From Blepharisma stoltei (taxonomy: Eukaryota > Ciliophora > Heterotrichea > Heterotrichida > Blepharismidae), in NCBI GenBank assembly GCA_914767885.1, contig CAJZBQ010000032.1, positions 310,001 to 374,000 on the forward strand: a stretch of 64,000 nucleotides of DNA, in the 5' to 3' direction. Shown here piece after piece: positions 49,070 to 59,373 of this stretch (position 1 is its first letter; every line of letters begins with the position of its first letter). The notes under the pieces were generated by a model, which searched no databases, was not told the origin of the DNA, and was given only the letters and a program-made list of their open reading frames with translations. Made by a program: the position numbers and the translations under genes.

Positions 49070-50729
49070 ATGGGATGCTGTGAATGCAAATCATCAACGA
49101 AAGAAGAAATGACCAACCAAGAAAAAAACGCCTCACAACAGCTTTCAGCGAGTAAAACAGACGCTTCTTTGCAGGACCAATCAATAATCACACAGAAATT
49201 CAACAAAATGTTCCCCAATATCAAAGTCAGCACAAGAGCTTCAGTTAAAGTTATTCAAGGAAAAATCTATACCTAATAATAGCAAATAAAAATATAACCG
49301 TTATTCTATTTTTATATATGAAATTAGGATAGTAGAGATGTTTTTATCATTATAATAGGTATATGATTTCTACGAAATAAAAGAACAGCTCGGGGAAGGT
49401 GCTTATGGCTGTGTAAGGCGCGCACTTCATAAGCAGTCAGGAGTAGAAAGAGCGATAAAATCTATAATGAAAACATATGTGAAAATTTCTGATGCAAAAA
49501 ATATGCTTCTGGAAGTGGACATTCTGAGGAAGTTAGATCATCCGAATATTCTGAAAATAATTGAGGTCATACAAGATTTGAGATACTATCATGTGGTTTC
49601 AGAAATCTGCACAGGAGGGGAACTTTTTGATAAGATAGTTAAGGCTCAGCGCTTTAATGAGCAGATGGCAGCTCATTATATGTACCAAATTTTGTCAGCT
49701 GTTAGCTACTGCCATCGACATAAAGTGCTGCATAGAGATCTCAAGCCAGAAAATTTATTGTTTCAGCATGAAGGAGAAGACTCCCCATTAAAAGTTATTG
49801 ATTTCGGGGTTTCAAGGCTGCAAACACCTACAAACCCGCAGCAGTTTCAAAGATACGGGCTGGCTTATTATACAGCTCCTGAAGCCCTAAATAGAGAATT
49901 CACTGAAAAAAGCGATGTATGAAGTTGCGGAGTTATCTTATATGTGATGCTATGCGGGTATTTGCCTTTTAATGGAAAAAATGACTACGAAATAATGCAG
50001 AACATCCAAACACAAAAATTGCAGTTTCCTGAAAAGGAATGGAGTAAGATTTCAAAATCAGCTAAAAAGTTCATAAAATTATTATTGAAGAAAAATCCTG
50101 AGGAGAGGCCTACAGCTGAGGAAGCATTTCAAGAAAAATGGGTTCAAGGTAGAACTTCAACAAATGCCCCAAATAAGCCTATTCTTGTCTCTTCCTTGAG
50201 AAATCTCACGAGATTTCGCTCAAATATAAAAATCAAGCAATTTGCCTTTGAGTTTATTACTGCTCATATGACCGCCCAAACTGAAATCGATAACCTCCAG
50301 AACGTTTTCATGACACTAGACGCTGATGGAGATGGCCAATTAAGTAGGGAAGAGCTAATTGCAGGGGCTGAAATTCTGGATTTGCCTTTAAAATTCGACG
50401 TAGAGACTATACTTAAAAATTGTGACTTGGACGGAGATGGGTTTATTAACTATAACGAATTTCTAACAGCTTCAATAGACTGGAAGGCAACTCTTACAAG
50501 AAAAAAACTTGAAGCCGCATTTCGTGCCTTTGACTTAGACGGAAACGGAGTCATTGAACTAGATGAGTTACGAAAGATGCTTGGTAGTGGGGAAGTTGAC
50601 GATAATATCTTGCTAGAAGTCATGAACCAAGCAGACAAAAATGGAGATGGGGTTATTGACTTAAAAGAATTCGAAGAAGCCATAGTTAGGCGAGGAACAA
50701 TCGGGACCGGGAGCATTGTTCTTGATTAA
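49070..50729 (+). CDS. Calcium-dependent protein kinase (CDPK), interrupted by an IES
   Basis: Removing 94 bp (49270-49363) gives 521 residues. MGCCECK N-terminus (myristoylation/palmitoylation). Kinase domain from YDFYEIKEQLGEGAYGCVRRA, lysine in RAIKSIMK, HRDLKPENLL, DFGVSR, TAPEAL; one UGA as Trp (KSDVWSCGV). A junction region (NLTRFRSNIKIKQFAFEFI) leads to four EF hands: DADGDGQLSREE, DLDGDGFINYNE, DLDGNGVIELDE and DKNGDGVIDLKE, all with full calcium ligands. CDPKs link Ca2+ to phosphorylation in plants, ciliates and apicomplexans. Confidence 0.95.
49270..49363. other. Internal eliminated sequence (94 bp) in the CDPK gene
   Basis: TATA at 49268-49271 and 49360-49363. TA-to-TA joining gives GKIYDFYEIKEQLGEG, the normal CDPK kinase start; retention stops after GKIYT. 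Confidence 0.85.
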
Positions 50730-50772
50730 ATTATTTATATTTACATCAGACTTTTTTTTATTATACTAAACT

Positions 50773-52335
50773 ATGTCAAAGCCCTTAAAGCACTCCAGTT
50801 CGATGCCTTCTCCGCGCATTATCAACGCAGCCAGACGTGCGCGAAAAGCAACAAAGTCAAAAGAAGACTCCTTTGACGCGTCAATCCCTGAGCTTGAACA
50901 GCTTCGTGCATTGCGTGCAATTTTGAGGATGAATCCAAAAGAGCGGACATCTGAAATGCTAAAAAAGCTATATGACTACACAATCACCCTGAAATTTTTC
51001 ATGAAAATGAAGGAGGAGTACTCAGAAGAAGTGTGTCACTCGTGCTGCATGTATATCACTTATGAGTACCATCCTCCAAATTCTTTTATTTGCAGGCAAG
51101 GAGAAAAGGGGACTAAGTTCTATATCATTTTGAATGGCTCGGCAAAGGTACTAATAGAAAACCAAGAGCATCACCTTTATAAGCAGCAAGTGGGAGAGCT
51201 AGGATCTGGGGACACTTTTGGAGAAAGAGCTATCATGCTCGGAATCCCACGAGCAGCAAGCATTCAATGTCAGACTCCTTGCCATTTAGCTGTATTAAAT
51301 GCAAGTGACTATAGGAAAATATTAGATAATATGTTTGAGGAAAAATTCGAATCAATTGTTGAAGTTCTGAAGAAATTACCCATTTTGCAAGGGTTTTCTA
51401 GGAATTATGTACAGAGATTAGGATACTATTTCAGACAAAAGAAGTTTAAGAAAGGACAATTTGTATACAAAGAAAAAGATAAGAATGAGGAAATCTATAT
51501 TATACAAGAAGGCGAATTTAGGATCTGTAAAAAAGTAGAAGTAACAGTCAAGTCTCCCAAAGCTTTTCCAGAAAAATCTACTCTGAAAAGAAAGCAATAT
51601 CCATTAGTGACGCAGCTGGCTTCTTTATCTAAAGGAGAAATGTTCGGTGAGGAAGATATTTTGAGTGATTCAAATTTGAGAACCACTTCTAGCTATTGCC
51701 ACTCAGATCTTGGTAAAGTACTGGCTATAACCAAAGATGATTTTTTTAAGCACATTGTAGTCACTGAAGAAGGCAAAGCAGCTATGAGGCAAAGAAATCT
51801 TCAAAAATCTGAAAGTAGAAGCCATGTAATGGAAAACAACTTGAAGCTTAAGAAAATGCATATAGGAGTCATTCCTTTAACGATCAGCTCCCCAGAACCC
51901 ATGTACACTAGATCAGCTTCTCCATCTCCGAAACTTCTCAAGCACCCACCAACTCCTTCTCTGCCAAAAATAAAAGAAGAGTTTGAAAGCTTCAATCACA
52001 AATCCATGATATCCAATGACACAGAGCTACTCAAAACAAGACCAAGCACAATGAAAAATATAACCATCGAGAAGCGCAAATCTCGACAGAAAAAGCCGAT
52101 AAAAATCGAAATCCGTAACATCCACACATGAAAGCTAAAAGCAAAAGAGCCTTTAACGCCTATTGACATTCTCCAAGAGCAAGGCAAACTAACCCTCAAC
52201 GAATTAAAACAAATGCAATATAGTGTAATCACAGATGCATGGGAAGAAAAGATGCTCCATGACGGAATCACTTCACGCAGAAGGATGAAGCGACTGTCTG
52301 CGACAGAGCATCACATGTTTAGGTTGAGTTGATAA
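50773..52335 (+). CDS. Cyclic-nucleotide-binding-domain protein
   Basis: 520 residues, UGA read as Trp at 52129 (NIHTWKLKAKEP) and as the last residue. Two cNMP-binding domains: FICRQGEKGTKFYIILNGSAKV...GDTFGERAIMLGIPRAASI (about residues 98-165; a good phosphate-binding cassette FGE-A-PRxA), and a second, GQFVYKEKDKNEEIYIIQEGEF...GEMFGEEDILSDSNLRTTS, whose cassette lacks the usual Arg-Ala pair. No kinase or channel domain; a Pro/Ser-rich tail follows. It could be a PKA-regulatory-like or ciliary cNMP adaptor. It starts 43 bp after the CDPK stop, same strand. Confidence 0.82.
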
Positions 52336-52360
52336 ATATATTAAATTTTGTAGTAATAAA

Positions 52361-53652
52361 ATGGATCCTATCTCGTTTTCTGAAGAAATCCTAATTGACA
52401 GAGATGGAAATAAATACCAAATCAAAGATGTGGTAGGGATGAGCTTTAAAATTAGCTTTGAGGAACCCTCAAGGTTTGCGTTTGCTTTAAAGAAAGGTCA
52501 TGAAGGAATCAGGATCTTCTCGAGATTTGCACTCTTAATTGCAACTTTGCTGTTTGGGGTACCGCTTGAGCTTTATATGGCACAATATTCGATATTAGTA
52601 GTTTTACTCCTGCTGTTCGGGTTTTTCTTCAAAATTGTCCCAATTTATTGGAGAATCTATAAGCAGTGTCACGAAAAAGGCTTCAAGGTGTTTTATTTTG
52701 AAGACACTGTCGCTTTTGTCGCATTTCAGAAGAAAATCTGGTCCCATCGCCAAGCAAGACACATAGCTAAAAGAGGATTTATATTTGGAGAGGGAATGGA
52801 GCAGTTCATGTATACATTCGTACCATCAATTCTATACAATTCAGACAGTCTACGAAGGTGGATAGGATTCGTCGGCCAAGTTATATATCCAATCGTCGTT
52901 ATCTTGATTCCTATGGTGTTTGGAACTACATTTGTGCTGGCAAAAATTCTGAAACATTTCATCAAGAGCATGAGAAAAGACATTTTTATTAGGTTTCTCA
53001 TTTCCAACCTGGATGATATTCTGGAAATCATAGAGAAACTTGCAAGGTCTATTGGGCCAACTAAATTGGTCATTTTTATTGTTGAGTATGCAGCAGATCT
53101 TTTGCTGCCAATTATTTTTGAGGTATTCAGATGGTTGAGAACTGAATATGTTTTAGTTATTATGCAGATTGATTATTTTAGGGAAAGATATGTTAAAGTA
53201 TTTAAAACACTGACAAAAATGTACAAAAATGTGTCTTAAGCTTATTACAGGTTTGGCTGCCGCCTATTGTTAATGCAGTCATCAAGGATCCCGCAAGGGA
53301 TTCACCCTCTTTGCTACGTCAACAGGAACTTCTTCGAGTTAGATTACTCACAGGGCAAGTTGCAGCTCTTGACGGATATAATTAAATATGTACTCAAGGA
53401 ATACACGGCGAATCGAGTGAGAAGCGCTGAGACTCCATGTTTATTATTTATAGAAATGTGTCAGTTTGGGTAGAAAAATTGGGATTTCATAAAAAAGCTC
53501 AACCATTCATTAAGGGGTATAAAAAAATCGATAACACTCTAAGTCCTGGATTGTTGAAGAAAACAACAAATCAGATATATGATATTAAAGGCAACATCGA
53601 GGATGTGAAAGAGCAAATTGAGCTGCATAGAGATGATAAAAAGAATAACTAA
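52361..53652 (+). CDS. Multi-pass membrane protein, split by a retroposon
   Basis: Removing 227 bp (one 9-bp target repeat plus 53236-53453) joins LTKMYKNVS to VWVEKLGFHKKAQPF, giving 354 residues. At least three hydrophobic segments (FALLIATLLFGVPLELYM, ILVVLLLLFGFFFKIVPIYW, VIYPIVVILIPMVFGTTFVL), then amphipathic helices and a charged C-terminus. I do not recognise the family. It starts 25 bp after the cNMP-binding gene on the same strand. Confidence 0.65.
53236..53453. mobile_element. Retroposon-like insertion with 9-bp target duplication
   Basis: AAATGTGTC at 53227-53235 and 53454-53462. 218 bp of raised GC without an ORF that continues the gene. Read on the minus strand it contains TTTAATTATATCCG, shared with the insertion at 33021-33562, suggesting one family. 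Confidence 0.75.
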
Positions 53653-54064
53653 ATCTAAGGTATAGTAATTAAAAAATAAATAAGATGTCAAAGTAAGATA
53701 TTTAATAGACTTCATTACATCTAGCTAAGATTTCCAGATATATATAAGCAAAGCAGATACAATTACTGAAATATTAAAAGCCATCATTCAATTTAGGAAA
53801 AAATGATCTTGCAGAGTGTTGGTGTTGGAGTTATTAAATCAGTTGGCAAAAAACAATGGGTTTGATAGTTTCGGCACTAAATGGACTATTCTATGCGTAT
53901 TAAGAATACTAAGCTCAAAATAAACAACAATAAAAATATTAAACTTAATGAGAAAATATCATAATAAGCAATATTATGCTTTTTTGCTATAATTTAAACA
54001 ATTAGCCATATTAAAATAATTTTGCTCTAAAAGATTGTTAAAGATAAAGTCTTATTAATCTTAT
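53653..54064. other. Gene-free stretch
   Basis: About 410 bp of AT-rich spacer; no ORF or RNA gene seen. Confidence 0.5.
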
Positions 54065-54362
54065 TAACTCCTCCCCTTTATGAGCGAACACAAAAATTTT
54101 GTTCGCTCGAGGAGGGGATTAATTATTTTTTTTTTTTTTTAAATTTATATATATTTTATAATAAAATTTTATTATTCGAAATTTAAAAAAATCCCAATTC
54201 GCAAAAAATTGAAATCATATATTTTTTAATTTGCAAAATTCATGTTTTTAATATGCAAGCTGTTTAAATTAAACAGAATTAGCTAGAGATTTCATTATAT
54301 TAATTATTACTCATATATCATTTTTTTCATAAAAAAAAATTATTAGCTCACAAAGGGTGGTA
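54065..54362. mobile_element. Truncated MITE family A (298 bp)
   Basis: TA-ACTCCTCCCCTTTATGAGCGAAC with hairpin partner at left; the right side ends at the inner motif copy (AGCTCACAAAGGGTGG) and lacks the outer end. Confidence 0.7.
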
Positions 54363-54421
54363 TAATAATCAACATTAGCCTGATATATTTATAAATCCCA
54401 AAAGTTGAAAAATTCCTATAA

Positions 54422-56102
54422 ATGATTTTAATTCTTTTATTATTCCAGTTAGCAAACTCAGAATGGGCAGGCTATTTTCACCTAAATGCAAGTCAAACTA
54501 AATACAACGTCACACTAGTGAGCCATCCAGTATCTCCTATACAGAGATTTTTTAAGCATTCAAGCGAAGTCTGCTACATGACTTACAATCAAACCTGCAA
54601 CCAAAAGGATTCTTTTTTCATTTTTGACATAGACTTCCCTATAGACACCGCAAAAAATATTTCAATTACCCAAAATGCTACAGCTGTTATTTTGATTTTA
54701 AACGGGACTACTCTGTGACAGTCAAATATCCCTGCTTTTGCTATGTCACCTGGTGACGGTTCTTCCTTCCTGAAAGAGCTTTCCTCAACTAACTCTACAC
54801 AATCTTAACTTAAATGGATAACGCTTAGCTTCATTATTGGGCTGCTGACACCAAATCTCCCACTTCCATCATTTTTGTATATGTCAGCATACATAACTCA
54901 GAGCTAACTTACTTTTTATTCACCAAGACAGCATCTAATAATACAGAGCGACTTCTGTTTTCCTGACGCAGTACGATTACTAAAAGATGTAAAAGCCATG
55001 CCTCATAATCATAAAGTGCAAAATAGTGGTGCCAATCAGCAGATCGGTGCCTTACGAATGTTGCTGTATTATGATTATAACTCTACACTATCAACAATTG
55101 ATTATTTTTATATATGTAAATTCATATTCAGATCATTGTGAAGAATACTGGCCCTTAATTTCCACCTCAATCCTTTTCGTAGTAATTTGGCTTGGTATCA
55201 TATCTATGTGGTGCTACAACAACCACTATGCGAATGCAGACCATGCTCAGCTGTTTCACAAATCATCCTCAGTTGTGATTTTATTTAAAGTCCTCACCAC
55301 AGTAGCCTGATTTTTTGAAACTAGAAATTGTCCTCCAACTCTGCTCGGAAATGAAGTGATTGGGCTGCTGAAAAAGCAAACAAGAAGCTTATATGAGACC
55401 TCCTTTTTCTTTTTGCTTATCTTGCTAAGCAAAGGATGGAGCGTGTCGCGAAATTCGATATCAAGGAAAGAAATGAACTACCAATTAATGTATTTGGTGC
55501 TAATCTATATCATGGATAGTGCTGCCAATATAATTGGGCCAGTTATGAACACTATAGCATTAATGATGTATTTATCGCTTTTCATTCATATTTCATTATA
55601 CTGCTGCTCCACTATAAAATCCTTATTTATTCAGGCAGAAGTCATTAATGAAGCAAGGGTTCTCCACTTACTACCAATTGTAGCTAAAAAGAAAAGGATA
55701 TTTTACTCATTTACAGTCCTCTGCTTCTTTTACTTTTTTGGAGAGTTTTCAATCCATATTTTGCTGTCAGATTCAATTTTAGATATAGACATCACCTGGC
55801 AGATGAAATACGCGATGTGGAACCTTGCACATGAATTTATGGAGGTTTTTATAATTGGAGGGATTTTATATTTATATAGAGCAAGAAATATGGGAAGATT
55901 TTTCTCGTTAGATTTATTGGACTCTGAAGAAGTCCAGCAGTTGAGAATCATTCCATTTTATGAAGCAAATACTGAAAAATCCAGCGAGGAAACTGGGCTT
56001 ATCATATTTTTGCAGCCAGAGTCTACACTTTTGGTAGGAAAAGAAATAAAAATGAGTAAGGCTATAATTGAAACTGAGTCAATAGAACTGCAAGAAATAT
56101 AA
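54422..56102 (+). CDS. Seven-TM GOST-like membrane protein (TMEM87/GPR107 type)
   Basis: With two 16-nt introns and a suspected 29-bp IES removed, 539 residues. Signal peptide MILILLLFQLANSEWAG, a luminal domain with many N-glycosylation sites, then seven hydrophobic segments starting at YWPLISTSILFVVIWLGIISMW. WCYNNHYANADHAQLFHKSSSVVILFKVL is the region where GOST/LUSTR proteins keep their first TM loop. GOST proteins act in Golgi-endosome traffic. UGA read as Trp twice (TLWQSN, TVAWFFE). Family from topology and partial motifs; frame across 54806-54834 is the weakest point. Confidence 0.62.
54806..54834. other. Suspected 29-bp IES
   Basis: TA at 54806 and 54835. Removal turns an in-frame TAA into STNSTQSYWAADTKSP and restores the frame of the luminal domain. 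Very short for an IES; a sequencing or assembly error is the alternative. Confidence 0.4.
54971..54986 (+). other. 16-nt spliceosomal intron
   Basis: GTACGATTACTAAAAG; removal joins LLFSWR to NVKAMPHNHK in frame. Confidence 0.6.
55116..55131 (+). other. 16-nt spliceosomal intron
   Basis: GTAAATTCATATTCAG; removal joins IDYFYI to YHCEEYWPLI in frame. Confidence 0.75.
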
Positions 56103-56116
56103 GAATTTGACATAAA

Positions 56117-57001
56117 TTAAAAAATAAAACATGCGCATAAGTCTCTCTTCATGACTTCTGGCCTTCGATTCGAAGGAGCTGGAATTTTTTCTTCATCAAT
56201 TGCATCGCTGAACATCTTAACGTATGCATGCTTGACTTTCTGTAGGCAGAGCCTGCATACCACTTGTTCCACCAGCCTGACTGGAACCATCGTCTGTATA
56301 AAATCTCTGATCTCTAAATAGTTCGATTCCAGCTCATTTATTTCCTTATTCTTCTCTATCATTTTGTTTCTTTTATCGTCTAATTCCATCTTCACTTTCC
56401 CCATCCACCTGGTCGTCGCGTTTTCTGTGTACTTGGTTGCGTCAAGTTGCCCCTTGATTCTCTGCAGCTCTTCATTCAATTTCTGCTTCTCCTCGCTTTC
56501 CTCTGCTAACTTCTTATTCAGATTTTCTTCTTCCTGTGAGGTTTTGTTGTAAATTTCGTTCAGTTCTTTTCTTAAAGCCTTTTCCTTGGTGCTTTCCTTG
56601 TGAAGCAGCTGTGTTCTGGACTCCCTAACTTCTTTTGACCTGATAATATCATTCATAATCTGGTCTTTTATTTCTTGATCAGCATCCAATCTCTGTTTTA
56701 ATAGTCGCTCATGCATGCATTTATCACAAATCCTATCTAGTTCGTCTCGTGATTGCACTACAAGATGCTCTTTGCATGTGGGTTCTTGGCATTCTTTGCA
56801 AGTGTATTTCTTTTTGATGAGGGAAAAATTGACATTGCAGATGTGGCAGGACTCAACAATGATTTCTTTCCCGCCCATGGCTTCAAGAAGGAAAGGATTG
56901 AATATCTTGACTGATTGCCGATTTGAGTTTGGCCGTGGAGGGAGATTGAGAGAAATTGTGGATTCTTCCTTTTGAGAGCTTAGCATATCAGATAGTTTCA
57001 T
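56117..57001 (-). CDS. Zinc-finger (FYVE-like) plus coiled-coil protein
   Basis: 294 residues. Cys pairs CHIC, CKEC, CDKC at about residues 52-95 with KKKYTCKECQEPTCKEH between them, a FYVE/RING-like spacing but without the basic RHHCR that binds PI3P. Long coiled coil about residues 98-240 (EIKDQIMNDIIRSKEVRE, EENLNKKLAEESEEKQKLNEE), then a Cys pair VVCRLCLQ and the tail CACFIF. No UGA. Role unknown; possibly a scaffold on endosomes. Confidence 0.6.
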   Translation of the reverse strand: MKLSDMLSSQKEESTISLNLPPRPNSNRQSVKIFNPFLLEAMGGKEIIVESCHICNVNFSLIKKKYTCKECQEPTCKEHLVVQSRDELDRICDKCMHERLLKQRLDADQEIKDQIMNDIIRSKEVRESRTQLLHKESTKEKALRKELNEIYNKTSQEEENLNKKLAEESEEKQKLNEELQRIKGQLDATKYTENATTRWMGKVKMELDDKRNKMIEKNKEINELESNYLEIRDFIQTMVPVRLVEQVVCRLCLQKVKHAYVKMFSDAIDEEKIPAPSNRRPEVMKRDLCACFIF

Positions 57002-57036
57002 TTTTAAAATATAAGGGATTAATAAGTATTATTTCT

Positions 57037-57392
57037 TACTCCCCCCTCCGTGAGTGAACAAAACCATTAGAAAAAATCGCTAATTTTTGCCCAAAAATCC
57101 ACCCTCCGCGAGTGAATAAAAATTTATTTAATAGAAAAATTTTTCATAGAAAAAAAAATTGATATATATAGTGATAATTAGTATAATGAAATCTCGAGCT
57201 AATTCTGTTTAATTTTAAACAAATTGCGTTTTAAAACATAAATTTTACAAATTAAATTAATGTTTGCTTTCTAATTTTTATAGAAGTGAGATTTTTTTAA
57301 ATTTCGAAAAATAAATTGTTTTAAAAAAAAAAAAAATTAACCCCCCTCTGTGAATGAATAATTTTTTGTTCACTCACGGAGGGGGGGAGTTA
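57037..57392. mobile_element. MITE family A (356 bp)
   Basis: TA-CTCCCCCCTCCGTGAGTG... with inner copy CACCCTCCGCGAGTGAATAA; hairpin pair right, GGGGGGGAGT-TA. Fills the gap before the DNAJC21 gene. Confidence 0.9.
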
Positions 57393-57456
57393 GAACTCTG
57401 CTGCTGCATAATATTAATAAAGAGAATCCTTAATTTGTGTTATTCATATATCATAA

Positions 57457-59332
57457 ATGGTGTCAAAAATTGACTATTATGAACTGTTGGGAATTGACTC
57501 GTCTGCAACACAAGATGAAATAAAAGCTGCCTATAGAAAGCAAGCATTGGTATGACACCCTGATAAAAACCAAGACAAAATTGAAGAAGCTCATGAGATG
57601 TTCAAAGTCATAAAGGAAGCTTATGAAGTCCTATCAGATCCTCAAGAGCGTTCGTGATATGATTCACACAAATCTGAAATTTTATCTGGCTCCAAGCGAA
57701 TTCAATTAGATTTATTATTCGTTTAGCGTCTATTTGCAGGCTACACTCTCCAACTGCTATCTCCAACTCTGGGGCGAAATTCGCGTCATCTTCCCCCGGC
57801 ATCCCAACGTATGGTCACCTTGACTTCGTTACGCGGCAAAGTGCCATTCTTGAGTTTGAGCTTCGACAACTCTTCTTTGAGCTCAGGCCGCCTATTTGGG
57901 TCTACTAGGCACCCTGGGGTTCCAGTCCCACCACCTGAGGTAGGTGGTGCCCATTCTGGAAAATTCGATTCCCTAAGATCAGGAGTAGGAAAAACCACTG
58001 GCACAGCTGGGATAACTTCACCAAGGGACACCAAACCTCATAATTAAAATATGCAAGGGATAAATTTTCGGATCTGGCTCCAAGTCAGAAGAGATGGATC
58101 TTTGGCCCTATTTCTCAACCAATGCCTATCCAGGTGGCTTCACAGATGCTCCTGACGGCTTTTATGCAGTTTATAGAGATCTCTTTGAAAAAATCAATCT
58201 AAAAGAAAACACAGAGGCTAAGAACAAAACAAAATGCTCACAAAGGCCTAGTTTTGGGGGACAGAATACTACTATTGACGAAATAAAAGAATTCTATAAC
58301 TATTGGGCCAATTTTTCCTCAATTCGCTGCTTTGCATGGGCTGACACTTACAATCCTCAGGATGCTCCGAACAGATATGTCAGACGGCAAGTAGAAGCTG
58401 AAAACAAGAAGGAGAGGTCAAAGCAAAAAAAGAACTTCAACGAAATGGTCAGAGAACTCGTCGGCTACTTGAAAAAGAGGGACGAAAGATGGGTAAAATA
58501 TCAAGAAGAACTAAGAAATGAAAAAATAAGAAAGGCAAGGGAAGAAGAAATTAAGAAAGCAGAAGAGGCTCAAAAGAAAAAAGAATTGATGGAGCAGTTT
58601 AGAAAGGAGCAAGCAGAGAGATATGCACGAGAGTACGAGGAAAGAAAAAGGGCTGAAGAAGAGGAAGAAGGTGAAAATGCAGAAGAGGACAAAGGAATAG
58701 AAAGCGAAGAGGAAATTCAGCAATTTTATTGCGAGCTCTGCAAGAAAAAATTCAATAACAGCAAGCAGTTTGACAACCATGAAAACTCAAAAAAGCACAA
58801 ACAAAAAGCCCAGGAGCTGCTGAAAGAAGTAAGGTTGCCTGAAGAGGAGCCTGTTTTTGTAAAGACACCAAAAAAGCCTAAAAAGAAAAAAGCAAAAGAA
58901 GAAGTAAAAATTGAAGAAAAGCATGAGAGTGAAATAGAAGAAAATGAAATGACTGAGAACATTGAGGAAGACCATGAAATGAAGTTTTTTAAGAAAAAAG
59001 AAGAAATAAACGATGAAGATTCTGATGAGGAGCATAAAGTTATTGATAAAGTAGAGAAGAAAAGAGAAAAATCCCCGATCGTATTTCCAGATAGGAAAGC
59101 TGGAAAAGCGAAGCAAAAACGAGAGAAAAAGCAGAAAAAGGCTGAGGAAAATAAAAATGAGCCTCAAATGGAAGAAGAAATTGAAGAGAGAAAAGTCGGA
59201 AAAGCCAAGCTGAAACGAGAGAAAAAGAAAGCAGTCTCAGAGTTTGTGTGCCGAACATGCACAGTCGATTTCGAGACCAGGAATAAATTATTCACTCATT
59301 TAAAAGAATCTGGCCATGCAATTGCAAAATAA
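57457..59332 (+). CDS. DNAJC21: DNAJC21/Jjj1 homolog, split by a retroposon
   Basis: Removing 388 bp (one 13-bp target repeat plus 57697-58071) gives 495 residues. J domain at 1-70 with VWHPDKN (Trp is UGA), then the DNAJC21 blocks [25 protein letters not shown] and [18 protein letters not shown] long charged coil follows. Two C2H2 zinc fingers: [24 protein letters not shown] and [25 protein letters not shown]. Jjj1/DNAJC21 stimulates Hsp70 to release Arx1 from pre-60S ribosomes in the cytoplasm. Same strand as the Dbp9-like gene that follows. Confidence 0.93.
57697..58071. mobile_element. Retroposon-like insertion with 13-bp target duplication
   Basis: ATCTGGCTCCAAG at 57684-57696 and 58072-58084 flank 375 bp with raised GC. 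On the minus strand an open frame (beginning [20 protein letters not shown]) covers 57786-58034; the tail end is AAT-rich (AATAATAAAT). TA-to-TA removal does not give an open frame here, unlike the other cases. Confidence 0.8.
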
Positions 59333-59373
59333 CTACACAAAATTAATTAAATATGTTCATGCTAAATTATTAA

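Noticed and set aside
58511-59258. Several minus-strand Phe/Leu/Ser-rich open frames opposite DNAJC21
   Set aside because: They are shadows of the Lys/Glu-rich coding strand.
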